Shown one piece after another: positions 35,116-44,572 of a DNA stretch of 64,000 nucleotides. This stretch comes from Acidibrevibacterium fodinaquatile (lineage in GTDB: Bacteria > Pseudomonadota > Alphaproteobacteria > Acetobacterales > Acetobacteraceae), in contig NZ_CP029176.1 in NCBI RefSeq assembly GCF_003352165.1, forward strand, positions 1,674,001-1,738,000. The letters are read 5' to 3'. Numbering within the stretch: position 1 is the stretch's first letter; every line of letters begins with the position of its first letter. Position numbers and translations under genes: made by a program. The notes beneath the pieces are model-generated. The model made no database searches, was not told where the DNA came from, and saw nothing but the letters and a program-made list of their open reading frames with translations.

Positions 35116-35270
35116 AATCTTCTACCCTCTTTCGTCGTGTGGTGGTCTGCCGCTCTGGCTGTCCACCGGATGCGCGAGAGATAGTAGCATGGGTTATTAC
35201 ACACAAGCTTATAAAAGCATGGCTGTGTTGCACTGCACACAAAAGCCCCGGGCTTGCCATATCAGGCGCT
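35116..35270 (-). promoter_or_regulatory. Intergenic region with AT-rich promoter-like stretch and an imperfect palindrome
   Basis: On the minus strand this 155-base gap feeds the small secreted gene. It contains TATAAG about 100 bases before the ATG and an imperfect inverted repeat (TGTGTTGCA...CTGCACACA) upstream, an operator candidate. No convincing -35 at standard spacing. Confidence 0.3.
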
Positions 35271-35474
35271 TCACGGGGTGAGCGGGCGGGCCTCCTCGGG
35301 CAGCATGATCGGGATACCGTCCCGAATCGGGTAGGCGAGGCCGGCGGCATCGCTGATCAGCTCGTTCCGCGCGCGGTCATAGCGAAGGGGCTGCTTGGTG
35401 AGCGGGCAGATCAGGATTTCGAGCAGCCTTGGGTCGACCGGACGGTCACCGGTCTCGGGCAGGGAATTGGTCAC
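35271..35474 (-). CDS. Trm112/YcaR family zinc-ribbon protein
   Basis: 67 residues. Family pattern [18 protein letters not shown] near the N-terminus and [26 protein letters not shown] at the end, a good match for Trm112 (here split for display as [12 protein letters not shown]). In bacteria these small proteins activate partner methyltransferases. The zinc-binding cysteines are reduced to one clear Cys, a common degenerate form. It sits 75 bases downstream of the thioredoxin gene on the same strand. Confidence 0.88.
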   Translation of the reverse strand: MTNSLPETGDRPVDPRLLEILICPLTKQPLRYDRARNELISDAAGLAYPIRDGIPIMLPEEARPLTP

Positions 35475-35549
35475 GGGGCATCTCCCTCGGGGAAAAAATC
35501 AGCAGGCAAGGCGGGCGCCGCCGTCGCGGGCGGCGGCGCGCAACGCCGC

Positions 35550-36500
35550 TCAGCGGAACAGGAGGGCCGAAAGCTTGCGCCGCGCCGCCATCGTCACCGG
35601 GTCGTCCATGCCCCAGGCGGCGAAGAATTTCAGCAATTGCAGCCGCGCCGCGTCCTCGTTCCAGCCCGGCTGGCGGCGAATGATGTCGAGGAGCTCGTCC
35701 GCCGCCGCTTCCCGCTCGCCGAGCGCGGCCTGTGCGGTCGCGAGTGCGAAGCGGGCTTCGTGGTCGGCGGGGTCGGCCTTGAGCCGCGCCCGGTAGCTCT
35801 CGATCGCCGCCGCCGCCTTGCGGCCCTCGCTGGCGAGGGCGAGGGCGCTTTTGGCGCCGGTGATCTCGGCATGCTCGGCGAGCGCCGCCGGCACTTGCGC
35901 CAGCGTCGCCTCGGCGTCCGCTTCATCCCCGAGCGCGATGAGCGCGCGGATCAGCCCGCCCCAGGCGGCGGCGTTTTCCGGCTCCTCGGCGAGCAGCGCG
36001 CTGAACAGGTCGCGTGCGCCGGCGGGATCGCCCGCGTCCAGCGCCGCCCGCGCCTCGGCCAGGAGATCGGCCGCCGGCATCGCCCCGCCAGCCGCCTTGA
36101 GGAGGTTTTCGACGAAACGCTTGACCTCCGATTCCGGCAAGGCGCCCTGGAACAGATCGGCGATCTGCCCCTGCCAGAAAGCGGCGACCGTCGGCACCGA
36201 TTGCAGCGGCAGGCCGAGCTGGGCCAGTTGCTGGACCAAGGCCTGGTTCTTGTCGATGTCGATCTTGACCAGCTTGATCCGCCCGCCGGCGGCGCGGGTG
36301 ACTTTTTCGAGCGTCGGCGTGAGCTGCCGGCACGGGCCGCACCAGGTCGCCCAGAAATCGACCAGTACCGGCACCTGCCGCGACGCCTCGACGACATCGC
36401 GCATGAAGGTCCGCTGATCTCCCTCGATGATCATCGCAGCACTCGCGCCGGGCGGCGCCGCGGTCGCAGCGGCGGGCCGTCCTTGTCCGATCAGTTCCAT
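35550..36500 (-). CDS. Thioredoxin-TPR protein (CnoX/YbbN family)
   Basis: 316 residues. An N-terminal thioredoxin fold with a canonical active site WATWCGPCRQL at about residue 50 is followed by a helical region with tetratricopeptide-like repeats. CnoX is a chaperedoxin that protects clients under oxidative stress and delivers them to GroEL. The CGPC site is intact, so it may also act as a reductase. The start at 36500 (MELIGQG) was chosen; the frame continues upstream for 19 codons with no SD. Confidence 0.9.
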   Translation of the reverse strand: MELIGQGRPAAATAAPPGASAAMIIEGDQRTFMRDVVEASRQVPVLVDFWATWCGPCRQLTPTLEKVTRAAGGRIKLVKIDIDKNQALVQQLAQLGLPLQSVPTVAAFWQGQIADLFQGALPESEVKRFVENLLKAAGGAMPAADLLAEARAALDAGDPAGARDLFSALLAEEPENAAAWGGLIRALIALGDEADAEATLAQVPAALAEHAEITGAKSALALASEGRKAAAAIESYRARLKADPADHEARFALATAQAALGEREAAADELLDIIRRQPGWNEDAARLQLLKFFAAWGMDDPVTMAARRKLSALLFR

Positions 36501-36584
36501 ATCCGCAGCATCCTTGTTCGTAGGTTGTCGCAATTGCTGTCGCCCATCATAGGGCACGAACCCCGGTCCGCACCATCGGGCGGC

Positions 36585-37193
36585 TTAGAAGAGTGTCTCG
36601 GGAAGTGCGCGCAGAACATCGTGGGTGCCCGCGACGATCATTTTCAGCGCGATATAAAGCACGATCAGCCAGCCGAGCCAGGCGAGCCGGGGATAGCGCG
36701 CAAGCAGGCGCGCGACGAGGTCGGTCGCAAACGCCATCAGCACGACGCCGAGCGCAAGGCCAGCGACCAGCACGATACGGTTATTCTCCGCCGCCCCCGC
36801 GACGGCGAGGACGTTATCGAGGCTCATCGAGAGATCGGCGGCGATGATCCGGAGCAAGGCTTGCGAGAGCGTCGTCGCCGCCGCCCCGCCCGCGCCGCTC
36901 TCGGTCGGCCCGCGCAGCTCGCGATACATTTTCCAAGTGACCCACAGCAGCAAAAGCCCGCCGGCCAGCGTAAGGCCGATGATCGCAAGCAGCCGCAGCG
37001 CGACGAGGCCGCCGAGGATGCGCAAACCGGTGGCGGCGGTAATGCCGAGCACCATCGCCCGCCGCCGCGCCGCCGCCGGCAGCCCCCGGACGGCAAGCCC
37101 GACGACGATGGCATTATCGGCGGCGAGGACGAGATCGATCGCCGCGACCTCGATCAGCGCGATCAGCGCGGGGAGGAGGGCGGCGGCAGTCAT
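36585..37193 (-). CDS. TerC/YjbE-family integral membrane protein
   Basis: 202 residues, six to seven membrane helices. The family motifs DLVLAADNAIVVGLAV and LSMSLDNVLAVAGAA, with the paired Asp-Asn residues thought to bind metal, are clear. TerC proteins export manganese or take part in tellurite resistance and exoprotein metalation. A much longer antisense frame covers purB beyond the ATG at 37193, but the protein begins here (MTAAALLPALIALIEV). Confidence 0.9.
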   Translation of the reverse strand: MTAAALLPALIALIEVAAIDLVLAADNAIVVGLAVRGLPAAARRRAMVLGITAATGLRILGGLVALRLLAIIGLTLAGGLLLLWVTWKMYRELRGPTESGAGGAAATTLSQALLRIIAADLSMSLDNVLAVAGAAENNRIVLVAGLALGVVLMAFATDLVARLLARYPRLAWLGWLIVLYIALKMIVAGTHDVLRALPETLF

Positions 37194-37310
37194 CGCGGCT
37201 CCAGGATCGGGCGTTGCAGGGTTGCGGCAAGCGGGGTTGTCAGGCGCCGCGCGGGAAGCTAGGGCGAGGAGGGTTCTGATCTCCGCTCGTCTTAGGGATA
37301 ACTGGAAAAC

Positions 37311-38663
37311 ATGGTTCCACGCTATACCCGCCCGGCGATGGCCGCGATCTGGGCGCCGGAGAACCGCTATCGCATCTGGTTCGAGATCGAGGCGCTCGCC
37401 GCCGAGGCGATGGCGGCGATCGGCGATATCCCGGAAGACGCGGCGCGCGCCATCCGCACGCGCGGCGGCCCGCGTGTCGCCGCGATCACGGCGGACGACC
37501 TCGCCCGCATCAATGCGATCGAGCAGGAGACCCGCCACGACGTCATCGCCTTCCTCACCTGGCTCGCCGAGGCGGTCGGGCCGGAGGCGCGCTTCGTTCA
37601 TCTCGGCATGACCTCGTCGGACGTGCTCGATACGTGTCTTGCGGTGCAGCTTGCGCAAGCGAGCGATCTCCTGCTCGCCGATCTCGACGCGGTGCTGGCG
37701 GCCTTGAAGCGCCGGGCGTTCGAGCACAAAACGACGCTCACCATCGGCCGCAGCCACGGCATCCATGCCGAGCCGACCAGTTTTGGCCTGAAACTCGCCG
37801 GGCATTACGCCGAATTCGCCCGCGCCCGCGCCCGCCTCGCAGCCGCCCGCGCCGAGATCGCGACCTGCGCGATTTCCGGCGCGGTCGGCACTTATGCCCA
37901 TGTCGATCCCCGGGTCGAGGCATATGTTGCCGAAAAACTCGGCCTCGCGATCGAGCCGGTCTCGACCCAGATCATCCCGCGCGACCGCCATGCCGCCTAT
38001 TTCTGCACGCTCGCGGTGATCGCGAGCGGTATCGAGCGGCTGGCGACGGAAGTGCGCCATTTGCAACGGAGCGAGGTGCGCGAGGCCGAGGAGTTTTTCC
38101 ATCCCGGCCAGAAAGGCTCCTCGGCGATGCCCCACAAGCGCAACCCGGTCTTGAGCGAGAACCTCACCGGCCTTGCCCGCTTGGTGCGCGGCTACGCCAT
38201 GCCGGCGCTCGAAAATGTCGCGCTCTGGCATGAGCGCGATATCAGCCATTCCTCGGTCGAGCGGGTGATCGCGCCGGACGCGACGATCGCGCTCGATTTC
38301 GCGCTCTCGCGGCTGGCCGGCATGATGGAAAAGCTGGTCATCCACCCCGAACGCATGCAGGCCAATCTCGAGGCCCTCGGCGGCGTCGTCCATAGTGGCG
38401 AGGTGCTGCTCGCGCTGGCCCGCGCCGGGCTCTCGCGCGAGGCGGCCTATGCCGTGGTGCAGCGCAACGCGATGGCGACCTGGGAGGCGCTCGGGACGAA
38501 GGCGGCAAAAAGCTTCCGCGACCATCTCGCGGCCGACCCCGAGGTCGCAGGACGGGTGCCGGCGGCGGTGCTCGATGCGGCGATGGATCCTGGGCTCCAT
38601 CTCCGCACCCTCGATACCGTGTTTGCCCGCGTTTTCGGGCCTGACGGCGCGAAAGGAGACTAA
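37311..38663 (+). CDS. purB: Adenylosuccinate lyase
   Basis: Catalyses two steps: SAICAR to AICAR and adenylosuccinate to AMP. 450 residues. The family signature GSSAMPHKRNP and catalytic-loop features HEPTSFGLKLAGHY-type (here HAEPTSFGLKLAGHYAEF) are present, along with the N-terminal RYTRPAMAAIW. It begins the plus-strand purine block; the NRDE gene follows four bases later. Start at 37311 gives MVPRYTRPAM. Confidence 0.97.
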   Translation: MVPRYTRPAMAAIWAPENRYRIWFEIEALAAEAMAAIGDIPEDAARAIRTRGGPRVAAITADDLARINAIEQETRHDVIAFLTWLAEAVGPEARFVHLGMTSSDVLDTCLAVQLAQASDLLLADLDAVLAALKRRAFEHKTTLTIGRSHGIHAEPTSFGLKLAGHYAEFARARARLAAARAEIATCAISGAVGTYAHVDPRVEAYVAEKLGLAIEPVSTQIIPRDRHAAYFCTLAVIASGIERLATEVRHLQRSEVREAEEFFHPGQKGSSAMPHKRNPVLSENLTGLARLVRGYAMPALENVALWHERDISHSSVERVIAPDATIALDFALSRLAGMMEKLVIHPERMQANLEALGGVVHSGEVLLALARAGLSREAAYAVVQRNAMATWEALGTKAAKSFRDHLAADPEVAGRVPAAVLDAAMDPGLHLRTLDTVFARVFGPDGAKGD

Positions 38664-38667
38664 ACCG

Positions 38668-39399
38668 GTGTGCACTCTGGTCGTGCTCCATCGCCCTGGC
38701 GATCCCTGGCCGCTCCTGCTTGCCGCCAATCGCGACGAAATGGTCGATCGCGGCTGGGATGCGCCGGCGGCACATTGGCCCGAGCATCCCCGCGTGGTCG
38801 GCGGGCGTGATCATCTCGCGGGCGGCACCTGGCTTGCCATCAACCGCGCCGGCGTGGTCGCCGCGGTGCTCAATCGCCAGGGCAGTCTCGGCCCCAAGCT
38901 CGGCAAACGGAGCCGCGGCGAATTGCCGCTGATCGCGCTCGCCGAGGACAGCGCCGAGGCCGCGGCGGCGGCGATCACCCGGCTCGATGCTGGCGAGTGG
39001 CGGCGCTTTAACATGGTGATCGCCGATCGCTCGGGTGCCTATTTCCTCCGTGGCCTCGCCACCGGCACGCCGCATGCCGAGCGGCTCGCGCCGGGCCTCG
39101 CGATGGTGACGGCGCGCGATCCCAATGATCTCACCAGCCCGCGCGTCGCCCGCCATTTGCCGCGGCTGATGGCGGCGCCGGCGCCGGTGCCGCCGGACGA
39201 TTGGGAGAGCTGGCGCAGCATTCTCGCTGACCGCAGCGGCGCCATCGAAAGCCAGTTCACCATTACGCCGCGCGGCGGATTTGGCACCGTCTGTGCGTCA
39301 CTCCTGGCATTGCCCGCCAACGGCGTCCCGGTCTGGCTGTTCGCGCCGGGGCCACCCGATAGCGCCGCCTTCACGCCGGTGAGCCTGGCGGCGGACTGA
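38668..39399 (+). CDS. NRDE-family (TANGO2 homologue) protein
   Basis: 243 residues from a GTG start. The sequence begins with the CTLVVLHRPGD pattern, in which the residue after the initiator Met is Cys, and contains the AANRDEMVDRGW motif that names the family. Members are Ntn-hydrolase-like by fold; the bacterial role is unknown. In many alphaproteobacteria it sits with nucleotide genes. It starts four bases after purB and ends 72 bases before purC. Confidence 0.85.
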   Translation: MCTLVVLHRPGDPWPLLLAANRDEMVDRGWDAPAAHWPEHPRVVGGRDHLAGGTWLAINRAGVVAAVLNRQGSLGPKLGKRSRGELPLIALAEDSAEAAAAAITRLDAGEWRRFNMVIADRSGAYFLRGLATGTPHAERLAPGLAMVTARDPNDLTSPRVARHLPRLMAAPAPVPPDDWESWRSILADRSGAIESQFTITPRGGFGTVCASLLALPANGVPVWLFAPGPPDSAAFTPVSLAAD

Positions 39400-39471
39400 C
39401 CGGCCTTTTCGCTTTGGCGGCGGGAGGGTATACCGAGGGCGCCGGATTTCGCGGCAGAAGGAAGGACGATC

Positions 39472-40236
39472 ATGGCGCGACGGCGGCAAATTTACGAAGG
39501 CAAGGCGAAAATCCTGTTCGAGGGGCCGGAACCCGGCACTCTGGTGCAATATTTCAAGGACGACGCGACCGCCTTCAACGCCCAGAAAAAAGGCGTCATC
39601 ACCGGCAAGGGCGTGCTCAATAACCGCATCAGCGAGTATCTGATGCTACGCCTCGCCGAAGTCGGGATTCCCAACCACTTCATCCGCCGCCTTAATATGC
39701 GCGAGCAGCTCGTTCGCGAGGTTGAAATCATTCCGCTCGAAGTGGTTGTTCGCAACATTGCCGCGGGCAGCCTCTCGGCGCGGCTCGGCATCCCTGAGGG
39801 CACCCGTCTGCCGCGCTCCATCATCGAGTTCTATTATAAGAACGACGCCCTCAACGACCCGATGGTGGCCGAAGAGCACATCACCGCGTTCGGCTGGGCG
39901 GCGCCGCAGGATCTCGACGACATCATCGCGCTCACGCTCCGCACCAATGATTTTCTCACCGGCCTATTTCTCGGCGTCGGCATCATGCTCGTCGATTTCA
40001 AGCTCGAGTTCGGCCGGCTGTGGGAGAACGAGGAGATGCGGATCATCCTCGCCGATGAGATCAGCCCGGATAATTGCCGCCTCTGGGACGCCAAGACCAA
40101 CGAGAAAATGGACAAGGACCGCTTCCGCCGCGATCTCGGCAAGGTCGAGGAGGCCTATCAGGAGGTGGCGCGTCGGCTCGGCATCATGCCCGAGGCCGGC
40201 TCGCGTGATCTCAAGGGGCCGGAGACGATGCAGTAG
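39472..40236 (+). CDS. purC: Phosphoribosylaminoimidazole-succinocarboxamide synthase
   Basis: SAICAR synthase, 254 residues. Motifs include [11 protein letters not shown] near the N-terminus, [19 protein letters not shown], the SAICAR signature [10 protein letters not shown], and [14 protein letters not shown], all standard for the family. It has a good AAGGAAGGA upstream. It is followed by purS 28 bases downstream, so purC-S-Q-L form one operon with the Rap1a-like gene inserted. Confidence 0.97.
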   Translation: MARRRQIYEGKAKILFEGPEPGTLVQYFKDDATAFNAQKKGVITGKGVLNNRISEYLMLRLAEVGIPNHFIRRLNMREQLVREVEIIPLEVVVRNIAAGSLSARLGIPEGTRLPRSIIEFYYKNDALNDPMVAEEHITAFGWAAPQDLDDIIALTLRTNDFLTGLFLGVGIMLVDFKLEFGRLWENEEMRIILADEISPDNCRLWDAKTNEKMDKDRFRRDLGKVEEAYQEVARRLGIMPEAGSRDLKGPETMQ

Positions 40237-40264
40237 GTAAGGCGAACGTGAAGGGAGGCGGACG

Positions 40265-40510
40265 ATGAAGGCGGTCGTCACCGTGATGCTGAAGGAGGGG
40301 GTGCTCGACCCGCAGGGCAAGGCGATCGCGCAGGCGCTGCACGGCTTGGGCTTCGCCGCGGTCGCGGACGTGCGGGCGGGCAAGGTGATCGAGATCGAAC
40401 TTAACGAGACCGACCCCGAGGCGGCGCGGGCCATGGCCACCGAGATGGCGCGCAAACTGCTCGCCAATCTGGTGATCGAACGGTTTTCGGTGCAAGTGGA
40501 GTCGAAATGA
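40265..40510 (+). CDS. purS: FGAM synthase subunit PurS
   Basis: 81 residues, the small structural subunit that bridges PurQ and PurL. Typical KAVVTVMLKEGVLDPQGKAI start and ELNETDPEAARAMATEMARK later. The stop overlaps the next start by four bases, so translation is coupled to the Rap1a-like gene. The separate PurS/PurQ/PurL arrangement is the Gram-positive/alphaproteobacterial form. Confidence 0.97.
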   Translation: MKAVVTVMLKEGVLDPQGKAIAQALHGLGFAAVADVRAGKVIEIELNETDPEAARAMATEMARKLLANLVIERFSVQVESK

Positions 40511-40851
40511 TGCGATCTCTCGTGGTTTTCGCGGTGCTGCTCGGCGGCGTCATGCTGATCGCGGCAAGGCCGGCCGAGGCCGGTTTCATCAAGCGCGATT
40601 TTCTCATCAAGTCCTGCGCCTCCTCCGATGAGCAGCGGCTCGCCGACTGCACTGGCTATCTCATCGGCGTTACCGACACCACCCAGAGCGAGGCCGGAAG
40701 CAAGGTTTGCGTGCCGGCCGGGCTTGCGATCCGCAATCTCCGCGATGCGGTCGTTTATTATCTCCGCGCGCATGCCAAGGGGGAGCCGGACGGCGATGCC
40801 GCGCCCGCCGTGCGCGCGGCGTTGCGGGCACTTTATCCCTGTCCACAATGA
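40507..40851 (+). CDS. Rap1a/Tai-like secreted protein inside the purine operon
   Basis: 114 residues. A signal peptide (about 1-25, ending near AEAG) precedes a compact domain with four cysteines ([13 protein letters not shown] and later VC...PCPQ) and the family-like segment [13 protein letters not shown]. This matches Rap1a/Tai immunity-type folds. It overlaps purS upstream and purQ downstream by four bases each (ATGA), so it is fully embedded in the operon. Why an exported protein sits here is unexplained. Confidence 0.75.
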   Translation: MMRSLVVFAVLLGGVMLIAARPAEAGFIKRDFLIKSCASSDEQRLADCTGYLIGVTDTTQSEAGSKVCVPAGLAIRNLRDAVVYYLRAHAKGEPDGDAAPAVRAALRALYPCPQ

Positions 40852-41543
40852 ACGCCGGCATCGTTCTCTTTCCCGGCATCAACCGCGAGCGTGACATGGC
40901 GATAGCGCTCACCCGCGCGAGCGGGCGGGCGCCGCGCATGATCTGGCATCAGGAGACCGATCTCGCCGGCCTCGATCTCGTGGTGCTCCCGGGCGGGTTC
41001 AGCTACGGCGATTATCTGCGCTGCGGCGCGATGGCGGCGCGGGCGCCGGTGATGGCGGCGGTGCGCGATTTTGCCGCGCGCGGCGGCCATGTGCTTGGTG
41101 TGTGCAACGGGTTTCAGATCCTGATCGAGGCCGGGATGCTGCCCGGAGCACTGCTCCGCAACGCCGGCTTGCGTTTTCTCTCGCGTGACTGCCATTTGCG
41201 GGTCGAGCGCGCCGATACCGCCTTCACACGCGGTTATCGGGCGGGCGATGTGTTCCGCGCGCCGATGGCCCATGGCGATGGCAATTACTTCGCCGATGAC
41301 GCGACGCTGGACCGGCTGGAGGGCGAGGGTTTGGTCGCCTTTCGCTACGCAACGCCCGCGGGTGACGTCACGCCCAAGGCGAACCCGAACGGCAGCGCGC
41401 GCGCGATCGCCGGCATTTTCTCGCCCAACCTGCGCACCCTCGGCCTGATGCCGCACCCCGAAGACCTCGTCGACCCACTCGTCGGCGGCGAGGACGGTCT
41501 GCCCCTGTTCGCCGGGCTCGCCGGGGCGTTCGCCGGGCAATGA
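40848..41543 (+). CDS. purQ: FGAM synthase subunit PurQ (glutaminase)
   Basis: 231 residues, class I glutamine amidotransferase. The nucleophile Cys is in [10 protein letters not shown], oxyanion loop [14 protein letters not shown], and the catalytic His-Glu late in MPHPEDLV. It supplies ammonia to PurL through PurS. The ATG at 40848 overlaps the preceding stop. The 180 bases after it, before purL, hold a cluster of palindromes. Confidence 0.97.
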   Translation: MNAGIVLFPGINRERDMAIALTRASGRAPRMIWHQETDLAGLDLVVLPGGFSYGDYLRCGAMAARAPVMAAVRDFAARGGHVLGVCNGFQILIEAGMLPGALLRNAGLRFLSRDCHLRVERADTAFTRGYRAGDVFRAPMAHGDGNYFADDATLDRLEGEGLVAFRYATPAGDVTPKANPNGSARAIAGIFSPNLRTLGLMPHPEDLVDPLVGGEDGLPLFAGLAGAFAGQ

Positions 41544-41558
41544 CAAGGGTATGAAAAT

Positions 41559-41689
41559 GTTCTTTTTTGAAAAAAAGAATTTTCTTTCCGTTGGGGCAGT
41601 GCCGATGGCACTGCCCGCTCCGAGGAAATTTGCCACACCAAGAGAACGGGGAAAAAGTCTTTTTGCTTCTTTTTCTTCAGAAAAAGAAG
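41559..41689. repeat. Composite palindrome cluster between purQ and purL
   Basis: Three parts: a partial copy of the dispersed A/T palindrome (41559-41580), a perfect hairpin with 10-base arms starting GGGCAGTGCC around GAT (41594-41616), and a second type of palindrome CTTCTTTTTC-TTCA-GAAAAAGAAG (41666-41689). They look like terminators, yet they separate two genes of one enzyme. Confidence 0.75.
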
Positions 41690-41723
41690 TCTTTCCCTCC
41701 TTTTTATCTTTATACGGCTGCCC

Positions 41724-44012
41724 ATGACCGAAATTTCCGCTGACCTCGCCCGTCAATTCGGTCTGAGCGCCGAGGAATATGGCCGGGTTCTCGCCATTCT
41801 CGGGCGCGTGCCGAGTCTGGCCGAGCTTGGCATTTTCTCGGTCATGTGGTCGGAGCATTGTTCCTATAAATCGTCGCGCGTCTGGCTCCGTGACTTGCCG
41901 ACGAGCGCGCCCTGGGTGATCCACGGGCCGGGCGAGAATGCCGGGGTGGTTGCGATCGGCGAGGGTCTCGCTGCCGTGTTCAAGATGGAGAGCCACAACC
42001 ATCCGAGCTTCATCGAGCCCTATCAGGGCGCGGCGACCGGGGTTGGCGGCATTCTGCGCGACGTTTTCACCATGGGCGCGCGCCCGATCGCCAACCTCAA
42101 TGCGCTCCGCTTCGGCGATCCGGCGCATCCGGCGACACGGCGCATCGTCGATGGCGTGGTGCGCGGCATCGGCGGCTATGGCAATTGCGTCGGCGTCCCC
42201 ACCGTCGGCGGCGAGGTCAATTTCCATCCCTCCTATAACGGCAATCCGCTGGTCAACGCGATGACGGTCGGGATCGCGCCGGCGGATCGGATTTTTCTCA
42301 GCGCCGCCGCCGGCGTCGGCAATGCCGTTGTTTATGTCGGCGCCAAGACCGGGCGCGACGGCATTCACGGCGCCACCATGGCGAGTGCCGAATTCGGCGA
42401 GGATGCCGAGGAAAAACGCCCGACGGTGCAGGTCGGCGACCCGTTCACCGAGAAATTGCTGATCGAGGCCTGCCTCGAGCTGATGGCGACCGATGCCGTC
42501 ATCGCCATCCAAGACATGGGCGCGGCTGGGCTCACCAGTTCCTCGGTCGAGATGGCGGGGAAGGGCGGGGTTGGCATCGAACTCGATCTCGACCAGGTGC
42601 CGCAACGCGAGACCGGCATGAGCGCCTATGAGATGATGCTCTCGGAAAGCCAGGAACGCATGCTGTTCGTGCTGCGGCCGGGGCGCGAGGCGATGGCGGC
42701 GGCGATTTTTCGCAAATGGGATCTGGATTTCGCGATCATCGGCCATCTCACCGAAAGCGGCCATATCGTGGTGCGCCATCGCGGGCGGATCGAGGCCGAT
42801 ATCCCGCTCGCCCCACTCGCCGACCAGGCGCCGCTCTACCGCCGCCCGATCACCGAGACGCCGCCACCGGCGGCGCTCGATCCCGCCACCATCGCCGATC
42901 CGATCGGTATCAAAGCGGCCTTGCTCCGCCTCGTCGCCTGCCCTGATCTTTGCTCGCGCGCCTGGGTTTGGGATCAATATGACGCGACCGTCGGCGGGCA
43001 GACCATCAAGCGGCCGGGTGCGGCGGATGCCGCGGTGGTGCGGATCGAGGGGTATGATCTCGCGCTCGCGCTGACCACCGATTGCACGCCGCGCTACTGC
43101 GCCGCCGACCCGCGCGTCGGCGGGGCGCAAGCGGTCGCCGAGGCGTGGCGCAACTTGACCGCAACCGGCGCCCGGCCGCTTGCGCTGACCGATAATCTCA
43201 ATTTCGGCAACCCGGAAAAGCCCGAGATCATGGGCCAGTTCGCCGCCGCGATCCGCGGCATGGCGGAAGCCTGCCGGGCGCTCGATTTCCCGGTCGTCAG
43301 CGGCAATGTCAGCCTCTATAACGAGACCGAGGGCCGCGCGATTTTGCCGACGCCGGCGATCGGCGGGCTTGGCGTGCTCGATCATGCGGCGGATGCGGTC
43401 GGGATCGCGCTGGCGCCGGGGTTGGATTTGGTGCTGATCGGGGCGAGCGTCGGCTGGCTCGGCCAAAGCCTTTGGCTCCGCGAGATTTGTGGCCGCGAAG
43501 AGGGCGCGCCGCCGCCGGTCGATCTCGCCGCCGAGCGCCGGGCGGGCGATTTCGTGCGCGCGGAAATTCTCGCCGGGCGCGTCAAAGCGTGCCACGACGT
43601 CGCCGATGGCGGGCTTTTGGTCGCGCTCGCCGAGATGGCGCTGGCGGGAGAGACCGGCGCGATCCTCGACCCGCCGCCGCCCGATTTGCCGGCGCATGCC
43701 TTTTGGTTCGGCGAGGAGCAAGGGCGTTACGTGCTCGCGCTCGCCGATGGCGCGGCCATGCTCGTCGCCGCCGAGATGGCGGGCGTGCCGGCGCGCTTCC
43801 TCGGCAGAAGCGATCGCAGCGAAAGCACCGGGCGGGATTTGACACTGCCGGGTGGCCTCGCCATATCGCTGGCAGAGTTGCAGGCGGCGCGCGAGCGGTT
43901 TTTCCCCGCTTTCATGGCCGCGCCGCATGAAACCGGCGGAACAGACGAAGGATATGGCGATGGCGATGGCGGTGAGCGAGATCGAGGCCTTGATCAAGGC
44001 GGCGCTGCCTGA
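41724..44012 (+). CDS. purL: FGAM synthase subunit PurL (synthetase)
   Basis: 762 residues, ATP-dependent large subunit of small-form FGAM synthase. Typical elements are [12 protein letters not shown] near the N-terminus, [42 protein letters not shown] and the second-half repeat [18 protein letters not shown]. The last 20 or so residues are Gly/Asp-rich and overlap the BolA-type gene by about 50 bases. It is preceded by the composite palindrome cluster rather than coupled directly to purQ. Confidence 0.97.
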   Translation: MTEISADLARQFGLSAEEYGRVLAILGRVPSLAELGIFSVMWSEHCSYKSSRVWLRDLPTSAPWVIHGPGENAGVVAIGEGLAAVFKMESHNHPSFIEPYQGAATGVGGILRDVFTMGARPIANLNALRFGDPAHPATRRIVDGVVRGIGGYGNCVGVPTVGGEVNFHPSYNGNPLVNAMTVGIAPADRIFLSAAAGVGNAVVYVGAKTGRDGIHGATMASAEFGEDAEEKRPTVQVGDPFTEKLLIEACLELMATDAVIAIQDMGAAGLTSSSVEMAGKGGVGIELDLDQVPQRETGMSAYEMMLSESQERMLFVLRPGREAMAAAIFRKWDLDFAIIGHLTESGHIVVRHRGRIEADIPLAPLADQAPLYRRPITETPPPAALDPATIADPIGIKAALLRLVACPDLCSRAWVWDQYDATVGGQTIKRPGAADAAVVRIEGYDLALALTTDCTPRYCAADPRVGGAQAVAEAWRNLTATGARPLALTDNLNFGNPEKPEIMGQFAAAIRGMAEACRALDFPVVSGNVSLYNETEGRAILPTPAIGGLGVLDHAADAVGIALAPGLDLVLIGASVGWLGQSLWLREICGREEGAPPPVDLAAERRAGDFVRAEILAGRVKACHDVADGGLLVALAEMALAGETGAILDPPPPDLPAHAFWFGEEQGRYVLALADGAAMLVAAEMAGVPARFLGRSDRSESTGRDLTLPGGLAISLAELQAARERFFPAFMAAPHETGGTDEGYGDGDGGERDRGLDQGGAA

Positions 44013-44193
44013 TGCCCGCGTCACGATCGAGGATCTCGCCGGCGACGGCGATCACTACGCCGCGACGGTGGTGAGCGAGCGTTTCCGCGGCCTCTCGCGC
44101 GTCGCCCAGCACCAGATCGTCTATGCCGCGTTGCGTGGGCGCATGGGCGGTGAGCTGCATGCCCTCGCGTTGCAGACCATGCCCCCTGAATGA
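43960..44193 (+). CDS. BolA family protein (IbaG-like)
   Basis: 77 residues. Family pattern [23 protein letters not shown] and [25 protein letters not shown]. BolA proteins pair with monothiol glutaredoxins through a shared [2Fe-2S] cluster, and grxD follows 25 bases downstream. Three in-frame ATGs (43954, 43960, 43966) are possible; I use 43960, which has the best spacing from GAAGGA. It overlaps the purL end. Confidence 0.92.
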   Translation: MAMAVSEIEALIKAALPDARVTIEDLAGDGDHYAATVVSERFRGLSRVAQHQIVYAALRGRMGGELHALALQTMPPE

Positions 44194-44218
44194 CGCATGC
44201 GATAAGGAGTTTTTCGCG

Positions 44219-44572
44219 ATGACCACCGAAGCTTCCGCCAACCCTGTTTTCGCCCGCATCCAGGCTGAGATCGACGCCCATCCCGTCATGCTGTTCATGA
44301 AGGGGACGGCGATGTTCCCACAATGTGGCTTTTCGGCCCGTGTCGTGCAGATCCTCAGCCATCTCGAAGTGCCGTTCCACACCGCCAATGTCCTGGAAGA
44401 CCCGGAGCTGCGCGACGGTATCAAGCAATTCTCCAACTGGCCGACCATCCCGCAGCTTTATGTCAAAGGCGAATTCGTCGGCGGCAGCGATATCGTCACC
44501 GAGATGTTCCAGTCCGGCGAACTTGCTGCCCTGCTCAAGGAAAAGGGCGTGCCGCACCAGGCCGCGGCCTGA
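44219..44572 (+). CDS. grxD: Monothiol glutaredoxin Grx4
   Basis: 117 residues. CGFS active site in [24 protein letters not shown]-like (here [20 protein letters not shown]) and [10 protein letters not shown]. Carries and transfers Fe-S clusters with its BolA partner encoded directly upstream. Its stop overlaps the CTG with which the following hydrolase probably starts. Confidence 0.96.
   Translation: MTTEASANPVFARIQAEIDAHPVMLFMKGTAMFPQCGFSARVVQILSHLEVPFHTANVLEDPELRDGIKQFSNWPTIPQLYVKGEFVGGSDIVTEMFQSGELAALLKEKGVPHQAAA

Noticed and set aside
36585-38729. TerC frame extended over purB antisense to 714 codons
   Set aside because: The TerC family starts at MTAAALLPALI near 37193; the rest overlaps purB on the opposite strand.
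40833-44024. Very long antisense open frame (about 1060 codons) opposite purQ-purL
   Set aside because: It is arginine- and histidine-rich with no family pattern, exactly mirrors well-supported purQ/purL on the plus strand, and is explained by GC-biased third positions.
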